DNA of 64,000 bases from Candidatus Eiseniibacteriota bacterium (GTDB lineage: Bacteria > Eisenbacteria > RBG-16-71-46 > CAIMUX01): assembly GCA_016712505.1 (NCBI GenBank), contig JADJQY010000004.1, positions 434,001 through 498,000 on the forward strand, given 5' to 3'. The notes under the pieces were generated by a model, which had not been told where the DNA came from, ran no database searches, and saw only the letters and a program-made list of their open reading frames with translations. Positions 6,887-14,810 of this stretch are shown here, one piece after another. Position 1 is the first letter of the stretch, and each line of letters opens with the position of its first letter. Both the position numbers and the translations under genes were made by a program.

Positions 6887-8893
6887 GTGCCCGGACGCCT
6901 GACAGACCACGAAATCGGTCCCGCGGCGCTATCGCGAGGGGAGGTCGCGTCTACCTTCTTGTTGGCTTCACTGGTCGTGGTACTCGCAGCGGGCACGCCG
7001 GACAGCGGGTTCGCTCAAGTCTCCGGAACCGTGCGCGAGCAGTCCACCGGTGGTGCGGTCGTCGGGGCGCTGGTCAGCGTCCAAGCAGCCGGGATCCGCA
7101 CCCTGACCGATGAGGAGGGCAGGTTCTCGTTCCCTCAGCTTCAAGGCGAGGGTCTGGTGATCGTGGGGGCAGCAAAGGGATACTTCAATCGATCGGCTCT
7201 GGCCTCCGCGCCCCGATCGGGACTCGAGATCGTGCTGTCTCCCGTGCCCCCGGACGACGATCCCACTTACCTCCTCTATGAACCCGGAACCTGCGGGAAG
7301 TGTCACCCGGAGCAGGAAGCGCAGTGGACCGGCTCCGCCATGCACCTTGCAGGCGTCAACACCTGGGTACACGACTTCTTCGACGGGACCGGGACCACCG
7401 GCGGCCAGGGCGGGTGGGTCTACACTCGCGACTCGGTACACGCGCCCGGAAATCCCGAGTCCGAGTGCGCTTCATGTCATCAGCCGGAGTCCTGGATCGA
7501 TCAGCCGTTTCGCGCTCTCGAGCCGCTGGCCACTCCCAGCGACGCCGCCCTACATGGAGTCTCCTGCGAAATCTGCCACAAAATCGGACATGTGGACGAG
7601 TCGCGGATCAACTTTCCCGGCATCTACCCCGGGGCCATCTCCTACACCCGTCCCAGCGGACCGGACTACTCTCAGGTCGAATATGGAGTTCTCGGCGACA
7701 CCGACTTCCGTTTCCCTCTCTTCATGCGTTCGTCCTACCAACCGCAGCTCACGGCCGCGGTCTGCGGCTCCTGCCACCAGGACAAGAACGATCCGGATCA
7801 GGACGGCGACTTCGAGGAAGAGAACGGAGTCACCTCGGAACCAACGTACCTGGAGTGGCGAGAGAGTCCCTACGGCGATCCGCAGTCACCATTCTATCAG
7901 ACCTGTGTCGACTGTCACATGCCCAGCTACGGTGCGACACGGATCTGCACCGCACTCACCCCTCCACTGACGCGCGACCCGAGCACGATTCGCAGTCACC
8001 GTATCGAGGGGACGACTCCGACCTTTCTCGAGAACGCCCTCGAGCTCGAGATGGATGTCTCCATGAACGGCGATCGACTGGCGGTCGAGGTACGACTCCG
8101 TAACCAACACGCTGGACACGACCTGCCGACCGGCGTGACCATCCGTAACGTCATACTCCTGCTCGAAGCTTGGTCGGAGGTGCACGGAGAGCCGCTGAGT
8201 TTCGCCGGTAATCAGGTGATCGGAGAGCTCGGCGGGGTAGGAGATCCCGCGGATGGATACTTCGCGGGATTGCCCGGCAAGCTCTATGCTCGGCTGAACC
8301 ACGACCTCACGGGAAACAGTCCGGTCTTCTTCACCGAGGCGACCGGCATCCAGAACGACACCTGCATCCCGGCCCTGAGCGCTGACACCACGCGCTACTT
8401 CTTCCTTTCCCCCGAAGGGGGCGGCACGGTGCATGTGCGCGCCCGCGCAATCTACCGACGCGCATTCCGCGCCACTGTCGACCAGAAGGGATGGACCCTG
8501 GATGGTCACGGCCGCCCGCTCGAAGATCTCACGGCTCCCCACTTCGGTCACCTGATGGAACAGGCGGAATGGATCGGAAACACCGCCGATCTTCCGCAAG
8601 CATTGCAGCCTTCCGCGCAGATCGCACTTGGACTGTCGCCAAGCCCCGCGTCCGCGAGTACGCGAATCGTGCTCACCGTGGCGCGTCCCTGCGTCATTCG
8701 GCTCGGCATCTACGACGTCTCGGGGCGACTCGTCTGCATGATCGCGGAGCGACCAGTCACTCCCGGCAGGCACGATTTCACCTGGTCCGCGGAGACGACA
8801 ATGAGTGCACGCCCTGGTTCCGGCATCTTCTTCGTCCGCCTGGAGACGGATGAGCGTGAGTCGGTCACCCGTCGTCTCGTCATCGTGAGGTGA
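6887..8893 (+). CDS. Exported five-haem c-type cytochrome with N-terminal CarboxypepD-like domain and FlgD-type tail
   Basis: 668 aa. I chose GTG 6887 (GGAGG 6 bases upstream) over an upstream TTG. Order: signal peptide (hydrophobic VASTFLLASLVVVLAAG, ending near SGFAQ); a carboxypeptidase-regulatory-like beta domain ('VSGTVREQSTGGAVVGALVS', 'GRFSFPQL'); a cytochrome region with five CxxCH motifs (CGKCH, CASCH, CEICH, CGSCH, CVDCH); a beta region; and a C-terminal FlgD-like tail ('GIYDVSGRLVCMI'). It should act outside the inner membrane as a multihaem electron carrier. It overlaps the next gene by GTGA. Together with the NapH-like membrane Fe-S protein it suggests an electron conduit from the quinone pool (inference). 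Confidence 0.85.
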   Translation: MPGRLTDHEIGPAALSRGEVASTFLLASLVVVLAAGTPDSGFAQVSGTVREQSTGGAVVGALVSVQAAGIRTLTDEEGRFSFPQLQGEGLVIVGAAKGYFNRSALASAPRSGLEIVLSPVPPDDDPTYLLYEPGTCGKCHPEQEAQWTGSAMHLAGVNTWVHDFFDGTGTTGGQGGWVYTRDSVHAPGNPESECASCHQPESWIDQPFRALEPLATPSDAALHGVSCEICHKIGHVDESRINFPGIYPGAISYTRPSGPDYSQVEYGVLGDTDFRFPLFMRSSYQPQLTAAVCGSCHQDKNDPDQDGDFEEENGVTSEPTYLEWRESPYGDPQSPFYQTCVDCHMPSYGATRICTALTPPLTRDPSTIRSHRIEGTTPTFLENALELEMDVSMNGDRLAVEVRLRNQHAGHDLPTGVTIRNVILLLEAWSEVHGEPLSFAGNQVIGELGGVGDPADGYFAGLPGKLYARLNHDLTGNSPVFFTEATGIQNDTCIPALSADTTRYFFLSPEGGGTVHVRARAIYRRAFRATVDQKGWTLDGHGRPLEDLTAPHFGHLMEQAEWIGNTADLPQALQPSAQIALGLSPSPASASTRIVLTVARPCVIRLGIYDVSGRLVCMIAERPVTPGRHDFTWSAETTMSARPGSGIFFVRLETDERESVTRRLVIVR

Positions 8894-10848
8894 GCCCCCA
8901 GATGCCATCGAGTGCGGATGACACATCCAGGGTCCCGACCGTGAAGACACACTTTCCCTGGCGTGTGGCATCGCTCGTTCTCGTCCACCTGGCTATGTTG
9001 GCCCACATTGCCCACTGGTGGTTCAATGGACGATCGGTGGGGCGCTTCGTCCTGTCCGACTCCGCGCGAACACTTGAACGCGGCGAGGTGAACCCCGGGT
9101 TCTTACTGTTCGTCGCGGCCATCGGCGTCTCGGCCCTCTTCGGACGATTGCTCTGCGGGTGGGTCTGCCACATGGGCGCACTACAGGACCTGTCCGCCTG
9201 GATGCTCGGGAGACTGGGGATCAAACCGCGTCTGTTTCGATCTCGCCTCCTCGCCTGGGTACCGACCCTGCTGGCGCTCTACCTCTTCGCATGGCCCCTG
9301 TGCTTCCGCCTGGTCCAGGAGCTAAATCCCCCAAAGGCGGGCCAGAGCGATCTGATGATGGCGGCAGAGCGACGCTCAGGCTTCTCCGCCTCCCTCGCCA
9401 CCGAGCGCCTGTGGGAGGATCTGCCGTCACCAATGGTCGCCGTTCCCTTCCTGCTTCTGTGCGGCATGGGGACGGTGTACGTGCTGGGTGCGCGTGGGTT
9501 GTGCCGCTACGGCTGTCCTTATGGCAGCTTGCTCCGCCCGGCGGAGCGCCTCTCCAGGTGGAAGGTCGTGGTAGATCCGAGCAAGTGTGATCAGTGCGGC
9601 CTCTGCACGACCGCCTGCTCCGCCGGAGTCCGGGTCCACGAGGAAGTGCGGCGGTTCGGAGCCGTCAGGAGTCGAGACTGCGTGCGCTCTCTCGACTGTG
9701 TAGCGATCTGTCCAACCCGAGCCCTCTCGTTCTCGCGCACGCAGCCTCGACCGCTTTCGACCTGTGGGCGCGCCTCGGCTACCCGCCCCGACCACGAGTT
9801 GTCCACTTCCGAGGAACTCGTCTGCGCCGCCACCTTCATCCTCGTCTGCCTGGGAACTCGGGGGCTTTACGGGCTCATACCGTTGCTGCTCTCCGCAACG
9901 CTGGGCATCCTTGGCGCGTACGTCGCCTGGCTCGCCTGGCGACTGCCGCGCGAAGGGAATGTTCGCTTCAGCACGTGGCAACTTCGGCTCGGAGGCAGGC
10001 TGCTGCCGTCGGGCTGGGTGTTCCTTGCCGGGGTAGGCGTGCTTTTTATGCTGACTATCCACTCGATCGGCGTCAAGGCGATCATCGCCGTCGGTTCCAG
10101 TCTCGACCGACGGATCACCACGTCCTTCGAGGAAGCCGTCAGCCGCACCGGATCGAGTGAGCAGGCGCGAGCCGATGCAGCTCGCGCCATTCGTTCTTAC
10201 CGCCTGGCACGCCCCCTCCGGAGCGGAGGGATCGCGTTCCTGAACACTCCGGAAGCCGACTTCCGACGCGCCTGGCTGGAGGTCGTTCGCGGGGACCGGG
10301 CAGAGGCCGAGTCGATCCTGCGCGGTCTGGCTGGACAGGAGAGAACTCGCGACGTCGCCTCCCGAGAACTCGCGCGCCTGCTCCTTGCTTCCGGGAGAAC
10401 CAAGGAGGCGACCAGCGTCCTGACCATCGCGGTCGAGCGCGATTTACGCTCGTATGCCTCTCGCGAGCTCCTGGCCGCTGTCTGGACGCAGCAGGGTCGA
10501 GCCGGCCAAGCGGAGTCGATGTTCCGCCGGATCTGTACGCGATTTCCGGGCGACAGCGCGGCACGAGCCGGGCTCATTGACGCGCTCTGTGCCGATGGCA
10601 GGCCGACAGAGGCCCTCTCTCTGCTCGAAGCGGCGGTGCGCGCACGGCCACGAGACGCCCGCGCCCGCGCAGAGTTGCTCGCTCTGACCCGACGGCTCTC
10701 CGACACTTCCGCAGCCACCCCGACCGTGGGTGTCCGCAGCGCCCCAACCTCGACCGACTCACCGCAGACGACTTCGCCCCATCGGGATGCCGAGGAAGTG
10801 AGAAACGGGAGGAGAGGTATCCCTGCGGTGCCTCCGACGAGGCGGTGA
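8890..10848 (+). CDS. NapH/CcoG-like polytopic 4Fe-4S membrane protein with C-terminal TPR region
   Basis: 652 aa from GTG 8890 (ATG 8902 is an alternative). The N-terminal half has several membrane helices and the NapH-type paired cysteine motifs 'CGWVCHMG' and 'CRYGCPYG'. Two ferredoxin-like clusters follow, 'CDQCGLCTTACSAG' and 'CVRSLDCVAICP'. After two more hydrophobic segments ('FILVCLGTRGLYGLIPLLL', 'LPSGWVFLAGVGVLFML') comes a soluble TPR-like tail of about 200 aa ('AEAESILRGLAG', 'EATSVLTIAVERDL', 'GQAESMFRRIC', 'EALSLLEAAVRARP'). The NapH core is known to move electrons from quinol to periplasmic cytochromes. A TPR extension is unusual and may dock a partner. It overlaps both neighbours by GTGA. 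Confidence 0.85.
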   Translation: MSPQMPSSADDTSRVPTVKTHFPWRVASLVLVHLAMLAHIAHWWFNGRSVGRFVLSDSARTLERGEVNPGFLLFVAAIGVSALFGRLLCGWVCHMGALQDLSAWMLGRLGIKPRLFRSRLLAWVPTLLALYLFAWPLCFRLVQELNPPKAGQSDLMMAAERRSGFSASLATERLWEDLPSPMVAVPFLLLCGMGTVYVLGARGLCRYGCPYGSLLRPAERLSRWKVVVDPSKCDQCGLCTTACSAGVRVHEEVRRFGAVRSRDCVRSLDCVAICPTRALSFSRTQPRPLSTCGRASATRPDHELSTSEELVCAATFILVCLGTRGLYGLIPLLLSATLGILGAYVAWLAWRLPREGNVRFSTWQLRLGGRLLPSGWVFLAGVGVLFMLTIHSIGVKAIIAVGSSLDRRITTSFEEAVSRTGSSEQARADAARAIRSYRLARPLRSGGIAFLNTPEADFRRAWLEVVRGDRAEAESILRGLAGQERTRDVASRELARLLLASGRTKEATSVLTIAVERDLRSYASRELLAAVWTQQGRAGQAESMFRRICTRFPGDSAARAGLIDALCADGRPTEALSLLEAAVRARPRDARARAELLALTRRLSDTSAATPTVGVRSAPTSTDSPQTTSPHRDAEEVRNGRRGIPAVPPTRR

Positions 10849-12149
10849 CTCACGAACGCGAGAAGGGTGGTGACCGTTGGACCGGGCTGGCGTCGGGGGC
10901 CTTCGACCTAGGTACCTTGCTCAGGAAGTCGATCCTGTCCGTCAACTCCCTCCTAGTCAGCGCGCTCCTGACCCTCCTACCCACTCCCCATACCACATAC
11001 GCTCGGGAGCAGGGGCAGGAGAATCGTAAGGCGCTCTCCCGTGCCCGGTCTTGCTTCGAGCGGGGTAGGACCGCCGAGGGACACGCCACGCTGGATAGTC
11101 TTCTTGTGGTCTCGACACGACGTGAGGATCGAGTGCATCGGCCGGCGGCCCCGGTCGCCAAGGGCGGACACCACTCGTGGGCCGGAGAGGCCGCGGCCTC
11201 GGAGTCGATATTTTCCGAAGCGATCCGATTGGCAGATCCGCAACGGCAGACCAACACTCACTGCCACGCGGCCATGTGGCTCGGCCACAGCCTGGTCGAA
11301 CTGGGCCGCCCAGCTCGAGCGGAGGCGGTGCTCCGAGCGGCCATTCCGGTCGCGGTCAGAGTCGGAGACCGAGAACGGGAGCGTTTCATGCGGATGAGCC
11401 TGGCCTCGCTCGAACACCGCGCCGGGAACTTCGAGCCTGCCCTCTCGGGGTTCGTGGCCGCCGGGGCGCTCCTCCGCGCAGCCGGAATTCGAATCGGCGA
11501 GTTGGATGCCTTCAACGGACAGGGGCGCACTTGGCAGCAGATCGGCGAACTCGACCGCGCCCGTGCCCTGTACCGGGAGGTTGCCGACCTGTCCCACCGT
11601 GCGGGATTGCGGGAGACCGAGGTCGATGCACTGAACAACCTCGGCGCCAACGAGCTTTATCGGGGTGACCCGGCTGCCGCTCTCGATACCCTGAGGGCTG
11701 CCCATCGGACTCAGCGCGCACTTCGGAACCCTCACTTCGCCGTCCTGCCGTCGCTAAAGGTGGCCAAAGCTCTCGTTCAGCGAGGGAGATTCAGCGCGGC
11801 GGAAGCAACCATGGAATCGCTGATGATCGACTGTCGGACTCGCGGGGATGTCGGCCAGCAGGCCGCCGTCCTGAACGCCCAGGGCGGACACCACCTTGGC
11901 CGCGGCGCCACCGCCGGCGCCCTGCACATCTACCGTCTCCTGGCTAGTATCGGCGCTTCGATCCCGGTCGAACGCCGGCTTCAGGGCCACATTGGCGCCG
12001 CCAGATGCCTGGCCGGCGATGATCGTACGGAAGAGGCGCTAGCGATACTCCAGGCACCCGCGCGCAGGCTGCTGCCACTCGCCCCCGCCGAGGTGCTCAT
12101 GGAGTACGAGCGGGTCCGAGGAGAGTGCCTCTTCCGACGGGAGTTCTAA
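10845..12149 (+). CDS. TPR-repeat protein, 3' end replaced by an IS21 end
   Basis: 434 aa. The start GTG overlaps the NapH-like gene's stop (GTGA). An N-terminal hydrophobic segment (ILSVNSLLVSALLTLLPTP) suggests export or membrane anchoring. The rest is helical TPR-type repeats ('GRPARAEAVLRAAIPVAVRV', 'GELDRARALYREVADLS', 'GDPAAALDTLRAAHRT', 'GRFSAAEATMESLM', 'EEALAILQAPARRLL'). The last codons and the TAA stop fall inside 28 bases identical to the right end of the IS21 element at 22167-22194. The natural C-terminus has therefore been lost by insertion and deletion, and the reading frame now ends in IS sequence. Function unknown; probably works with the cytochrome/NapH pair. Confidence 0.7.
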   Translation: MTHEREKGGDRWTGLASGAFDLGTLLRKSILSVNSLLVSALLTLLPTPHTTYAREQGQENRKALSRARSCFERGRTAEGHATLDSLLVVSTRREDRVHRPAAPVAKGGHHSWAGEAAASESIFSEAIRLADPQRQTNTHCHAAMWLGHSLVELGRPARAEAVLRAAIPVAVRVGDRERERFMRMSLASLEHRAGNFEPALSGFVAAGALLRAAGIRIGELDAFNGQGRTWQQIGELDRARALYREVADLSHRAGLRETEVDALNNLGANELYRGDPAAALDTLRAAHRTQRALRNPHFAVLPSLKVAKALVQRGRFSAAEATMESLMIDCRTRGDVGQQAAVLNAQGGHHLGRGATAGALHIYRLLASIGASIPVERRLQGHIGAARCLAGDDRTEEALAILQAPARRLLPLAPAEVLMEYERVRGECLFRREF

Positions 12150-12161
12150 TTGTCGCTGATC
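12134..12161 (-). mobile_element. Solitary IS21-type end
   Basis: 28 bases identical to 22167-22194, the outermost terminal repeat of the complete IS21 element further right. Identity stops abruptly on both sides, and the second internal repeat present in the full element is absent. The tip (GATC side) faces right and the interior side faces the TPR gene, so a deletion has removed the IS body together with the TPR gene's 3' end. Confidence 0.75.
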
Positions 12162-12237
12162 TTCGCAGAACGGAACGGGCACCGCGAAGCTGATCCGTGT
12201 CGAAACCCTGGCTCTCAGCAACCGATCGCTGGGGCGC

Positions 12238-12510
12238 GGCTTTCGGACGTCGCCGATCCGCGAGCCCGCACAGGTGCTCGAGAGTTGCGTGATCCACCTC
12301 GGGCGGGTCCACCTCGACCTCGTGATCAACCTCGGACGGCCCCTCGGCCTCCTGGAGATTGCGCGCATCCGCGAGGCCATGAGCGACTCCGATCTCCCCA
12401 TGTTTGTCGACATCGTCGATTGGTACGGACTCTCGGGCCACCTTCAGGAGCAGGTGAAGCAGAGCGGGGTTGTGCTTTCCGCGCCTGAAGGAGATCCGGA
12501 GCGGGGCTGA
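12238..12510 (+). pseudogene. Decayed second copy of the MNT nucleotidyltransferase
   Basis: From about 12311 this matches the intact MNT gene at 6381-6506 nearly base for base, encoding 'VINLGRPLGLLEIARIREAM' and then SDSDLPMFVDIVDWYG. It continues with its own 3' end (GHLQEQVKQSGVVLS). Upstream, where the catalytic GSRTRG...SDLDL should be, only scattered similarity remains ('gctttcgga' at 12238) and the frame is shifted, so the active site is missing. No HEPN partner gene lies upstream; the region begins just after the IS21 end. Confidence 0.75.
12311..12436 (+). repeat. 126-bp direct repeat, copy 2 (inside MNT pseudogene)
   Basis: Partner of 6381-6506 (four mismatches by eye). The similarity falls away sharply beyond 12436. 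Confidence 0.85.
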
Positions 12511-12565
12511 TCGTCGCAGGAAGCCGCACTGGCCCCCCCAACGGAGAACGAGCCGAGAAAGCCGT

Positions 12566-12594
12566 TTGACGATTTGGCGACTTGGCCATATAGT
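12566..12594 (+). promoter_or_regulatory. Sigma-70 promoter with operator in the spacer, driving a leaderless arsR
   Basis: TTGACG (12566-12571), a 17-base spacer, then TATAGT (12589-12594). The arsR ATG follows 6 bases later at 12601, where transcription should start, so the mRNA is predicted to be leaderless. The spacer contains the imperfect dyad TGGCGACTTGGCCA (12575-12588), whose inverted copy lies upstream of the permease gene, so it is very likely the ArsR operator. Confidence 0.75.
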
Positions 12595-12600
12595 GCAGCC

Positions 12601-12906
12601 ATGAGCAGCATCACGGCGATCGACCGCAAGATGTACCGCGCGCAGGCGCGGCTCCTCCGCGCCCTGGCCAACGAGTCGCGACTGATCATCGTCGCCCGGC
12701 TGAGCGAGGGAGAGTGCAGCGCCGGCGATCTGACCCGACTGGTCGGGCTCGATCAGACCACCGTCTCCAAACACCTCGCGGTGCTGCGTGCGGAAGGGAT
12801 CGTGGAGGACCGCCGGGAGGGAAGTTCCGTCATCTACCGGCTCCTCACCCCCTGCATCATGAACTTCTTCGCTTGCACGTCGCAGGTCATCAAGGAGAGC
12901 CGCTGA
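12601..12906 (+). CDS. ArsR/SmtB-family winged-helix repressor
   Basis: 101 aa. 'RLLRALANESRLIIVARL', then 'CSAGDLTRLVGLDQTTVSKH' and 'GIVEDRREGSSVIYRL' give the full winged-helix ArsR fold. Cysteines at 'SEGECSAG' (where the classic ELCVCDL sits) and near the C-terminus ('TPCIMNFFACTSQV') are candidate As(III) or metal ligands. I chose ATG 12601 because of the promoter spacing; an upstream in-frame ATG at 12574 lies inside the promoter. It should dimerise on the TGGC-N6-GCCA operators at 12575 and 12943, repressing itself and the downstream efflux/thioredoxin genes until inducer binds. It overlaps a tiny ORF that leads into the permease gene. Confidence 0.9.
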   Translation: MSSITAIDRKMYRAQARLLRALANESRLIIVARLSEGECSAGDLTRLVGLDQTTVSKHLAVLRAEGIVEDRREGSSVIYRLLTPCIMNFFACTSQVIKESR

Positions 12907-12989
12907 TGGCGCGCGATCTCTCGTGCTCGCAATTTGCCGATTTGGCCAAGTCGCCACGCATGAGCCCGCCCGCCGGAGATCCGTCATGA
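12906..12989 (+). CDS. 27-residue ORF bridging arsR and the permease gene
   Basis: An ATG overlapping the arsR stop (TGATG) opens a 27-codon frame, MARDLSCSQFADLAKSPRMS then PPAGDPS, whose stop overlaps the permease ATG (ATGA-type). It may be a translational coupler or leader peptide. Its codons 13-17 coincide with the second ArsR operator, so the amino-acid sequence may simply reflect DNA constraint. No independent evidence that a stable peptide is made. Confidence 0.35.
   Translation: MARDLSCSQFADLAKSPRMSPPAGDPS
12943..12956 (-). promoter_or_regulatory. Second ArsR operator, inverted copy
   Basis: TGGCCAAGTCGCCA is the exact reverse complement of the 14-mer in the arsR promoter (12575-12588). 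It sits 30 bases before the permease ATG. A TTGCCG lies at 12934, the same distance from the operator as the -35 upstream of arsR, but the corresponding -10 is poor, so this may be an auxiliary operator. Confidence 0.65.
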
Positions 12990-14077
12990 AATCGGTCCTC
13001 GCCCGGAAGGCTCCACCGGAACGGACCCGAAGCGACACCGCACCCTCTCCTCGGGGAGCTGCGCGACGGTGGGCGACCGGCCTCGGCCTCCTGCTCCTCG
13101 CGACGTTCCTCTATCGAAATCTCGAGTGGTTCTCCGTCTGGCTCCCGGGGCGCCTCGGCCTCGATCCCGCGAGTCACCTGACCTCGTCCCTGAGCTTCTT
13201 CCTCTACGAAGCGCCGAAGGTCTTGCTGCTCCTGATCGGGGTCGTCTTCGCCGTCGGGATCGTCCGTTCGTTCTTCACTCCGCAGCAGACGCGGCGGCTG
13301 CTGGCCGGACGCCGCGAGGCGGCGGGAAACGTGCTCGCCGCGCTCCTCGGAATCGTCACACCCTTCTGCTCCTGCTCGGCCGTTCCGCTGTTCATCGGCT
13401 TCGTGACCACCGGCGTGCCGCTCGGGGTCACCTTTTCTTTCCTGATCTCCGCCCCGATGGTCAACGAGGTGGCCTTGGTCCTTCTCTGGGGGCTCTTCGG
13501 CTGGAAGATCGCCGCGCTCTACTTGATCACCGGACTGACCGTCGCGAGGGTGAGCGGCTGGGTCATCGGCCGGCTGCACCTCGAGCGGTGGGTCGAGTCC
13601 TGGGTCTACCGCGCGGCGCCCGGCACCGGTCCGCAGTCCGGCGACGCCGAAGCGCACCTTCGGTGGACCGACCGCATCGAACGTGGACGTGCCGCTGTCA
13701 TCGACGTGGTCGGCAAGGTCTGGCCGTTCATCCTGGCTGGTATCGCGATCGGCGCGGGCATCCATGGATACGTTCCGCGGGACTTCCTCGCCGGGATCAT
13801 GGGAAAGGACGCCTGGTGGTCGGTTCCAGTCGCCGTCCTGATCGGGGTCCCGATGTACTCCAATGCCGCCGGCATCATTCCGATCGTCCAGGCGCTCCTG
13901 GAGAAGGGCGCAGCGCTGGGAACCGCGCTGGCCTTCATGATGTCGGTCATCGCCCTTTCATTGCCGGAGATGATCATTCTGCGCAAGGTCCTCCGGATCC
14001 AGCTCATTCTCGTCTTCGCCGGAGTGGTGGCCCTCGGAATCCTGATCGTCGGCTACCTCTTCAACCTCTTGATCTGA
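12986..14077 (+). CDS. Permease of the ArsP/UPF0718 (PF03773-type) family
   Basis: 363 aa with about eight membrane helices. The family motif 'CSCSAVPLFIGFVTTGVPLG' is present, together with 'SFLISAPMVNEVALVLLW' and 'GVPMYSNAAGIIPIVQAL'. ArsP-type permeases export trivalent organoarsenicals, and related ones export other metalloids; the vicinal cysteines of CSCS are implicated in substrate binding. The central loop (about residues 196-225) is hydrophilic. GGAG lies about 8 bases before the ATG, which overlaps the 27-codon ORF's stop. It is followed by a small thioredoxin-like gene, ArsF-like and ArsG-like genes, and regulated by the ArsR upstream. Confidence 0.88.
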   Translation: MKSVLARKAPPERTRSDTAPSPRGAARRWATGLGLLLLATFLYRNLEWFSVWLPGRLGLDPASHLTSSLSFFLYEAPKVLLLLIGVVFAVGIVRSFFTPQQTRRLLAGRREAAGNVLAALLGIVTPFCSCSAVPLFIGFVTTGVPLGVTFSFLISAPMVNEVALVLLWGLFGWKIAALYLITGLTVARVSGWVIGRLHLERWVESWVYRAAPGTGPQSGDAEAHLRWTDRIERGRAAVIDVVGKVWPFILAGIAIGAGIHGYVPRDFLAGIMGKDAWWSVPVAVLIGVPMYSNAAGIIPIVQALLEKGAALGTALAFMMSVIALSLPEMIILRKVLRIQLILVFAGVVALGILIVGYLFNLLI

Positions 14078-14091
14078 AAGGAGTCACTCCT

Positions 14092-14325
14092 ATGTCCACC
14101 GTTCAAGTCCTCGGACCCGGGTGCAAGAACTGCCAGATCCTCTACGAGCGCACCCAGCAGGCCACTCAGGAGATCGGACTCTCGTGCCAGATCGAGAAGA
14201 TCACCGACATGGAGACCATTGTCGGACTCGGCGTTCTCTCCACTCCGGCACTCGTCGTCGACGGCGCCCTCCGCCTGCAGGGACGGGTACCCACCGTCGA
14301 GCAGTTGAAGGAGATCCTGGCATGA
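14092..14325 (+). CDS. Small thioredoxin-fold protein (TM0996/MTH895 type, ArsE-like)
   Basis: 77 aa. MSTVQVLGPGCKNCQILYER carries the redox CxxC (C-K-N-C) of the mini-thioredoxins, and 'GVLSTPALVVDG' carries the cis-Pro loop. It follows the permease by 14 bases with AAAGGAG as its ribosome site. In Shewanella arsEFG, ArsE is a small protein of this kind working with ArsF to reduce nitro-phenyl arsenicals (established for that operon; transferred here by gene order). It overlaps the next gene by ATGA. Confidence 0.85.
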   Translation: MSTVQVLGPGCKNCQILYERTQQATQEIGLSCQIEKITDMETIVGLGVLSTPALVVDGALRLQGRVPTVEQLKEILA

Positions 14326-14810
14326 CTCGCCACCGCACCCGGTCCGCCCGATTCCTGCTCCAGCTCCTCTGCCTGACACTCCTGTTCCTGGGTGTCGGCA
14401 CGGGAGTACGATCCGGCTGGAGTGCTGCCCCCGCCGACTCCTCGGCAGCGCCGGGCGTCGTCGTGCCACAGCGCCTGATCGTCTACTACTTCCATACTTC
14501 GCAGCGCTGCGTTTCCTGCCGCAAGCTGGAGGCGTTCACCGCCGAGGCGATGCAGACCCGCTTCGCCACGGAGCTCGCGGCCGGCCGCGTCGACTTTCGC
14601 ATCGTGAACTACGAGCGGGAGGAGAACGCGCATTTCGCGAAGGAGTACAAGCTCTACACGAAGTCTGTCGTGGTGGTCGATGAGCGCAACGGCGCGGAGG
14701 TGGCCTGGAAGAACCTGCCGAAGGTCTGGCAACTCTTGCACGACAAAGGCAAGTTCATCGAGTACGTCGCCGGTGAAGCAAGGGCGGTGCTGATGGAGCA
14801 AAGCTCGTGA
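14322..14810 (+). CDS. ArsF-like exported thioredoxin-fold protein
   Basis: 162 aa. The signal or anchor segment (FLLQLLCLTLLFLGVGTGV) is followed by a thioredoxin-like domain with 'VYYFHTSQRCVSCRKLEAFT', a C-V-S-C redox site in the usual place. 'YTKSVVVVDERNGAEVAWKN' is a further family feature. Annotated relatives are called nitrophenyl-compound nitroreductase subunit ArsF. It begins within the stop of the small thioredoxin gene and ends overlapping the next gene by GTGA, so all three are translationally coupled. Likely periplasm-facing; exact electron donor unknown. Confidence 0.82.
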   Translation: MTRHRTRSARFLLQLLCLTLLFLGVGTGVRSGWSAAPADSSAAPGVVVPQRLIVYYFHTSQRCVSCRKLEAFTAEAMQTRFATELAAGRVDFRIVNYEREENAHFAKEYKLYTKSVVVVDERNGAEVAWKNLPKVWQLLHDKGKFIEYVAGEARAVLMEQSS

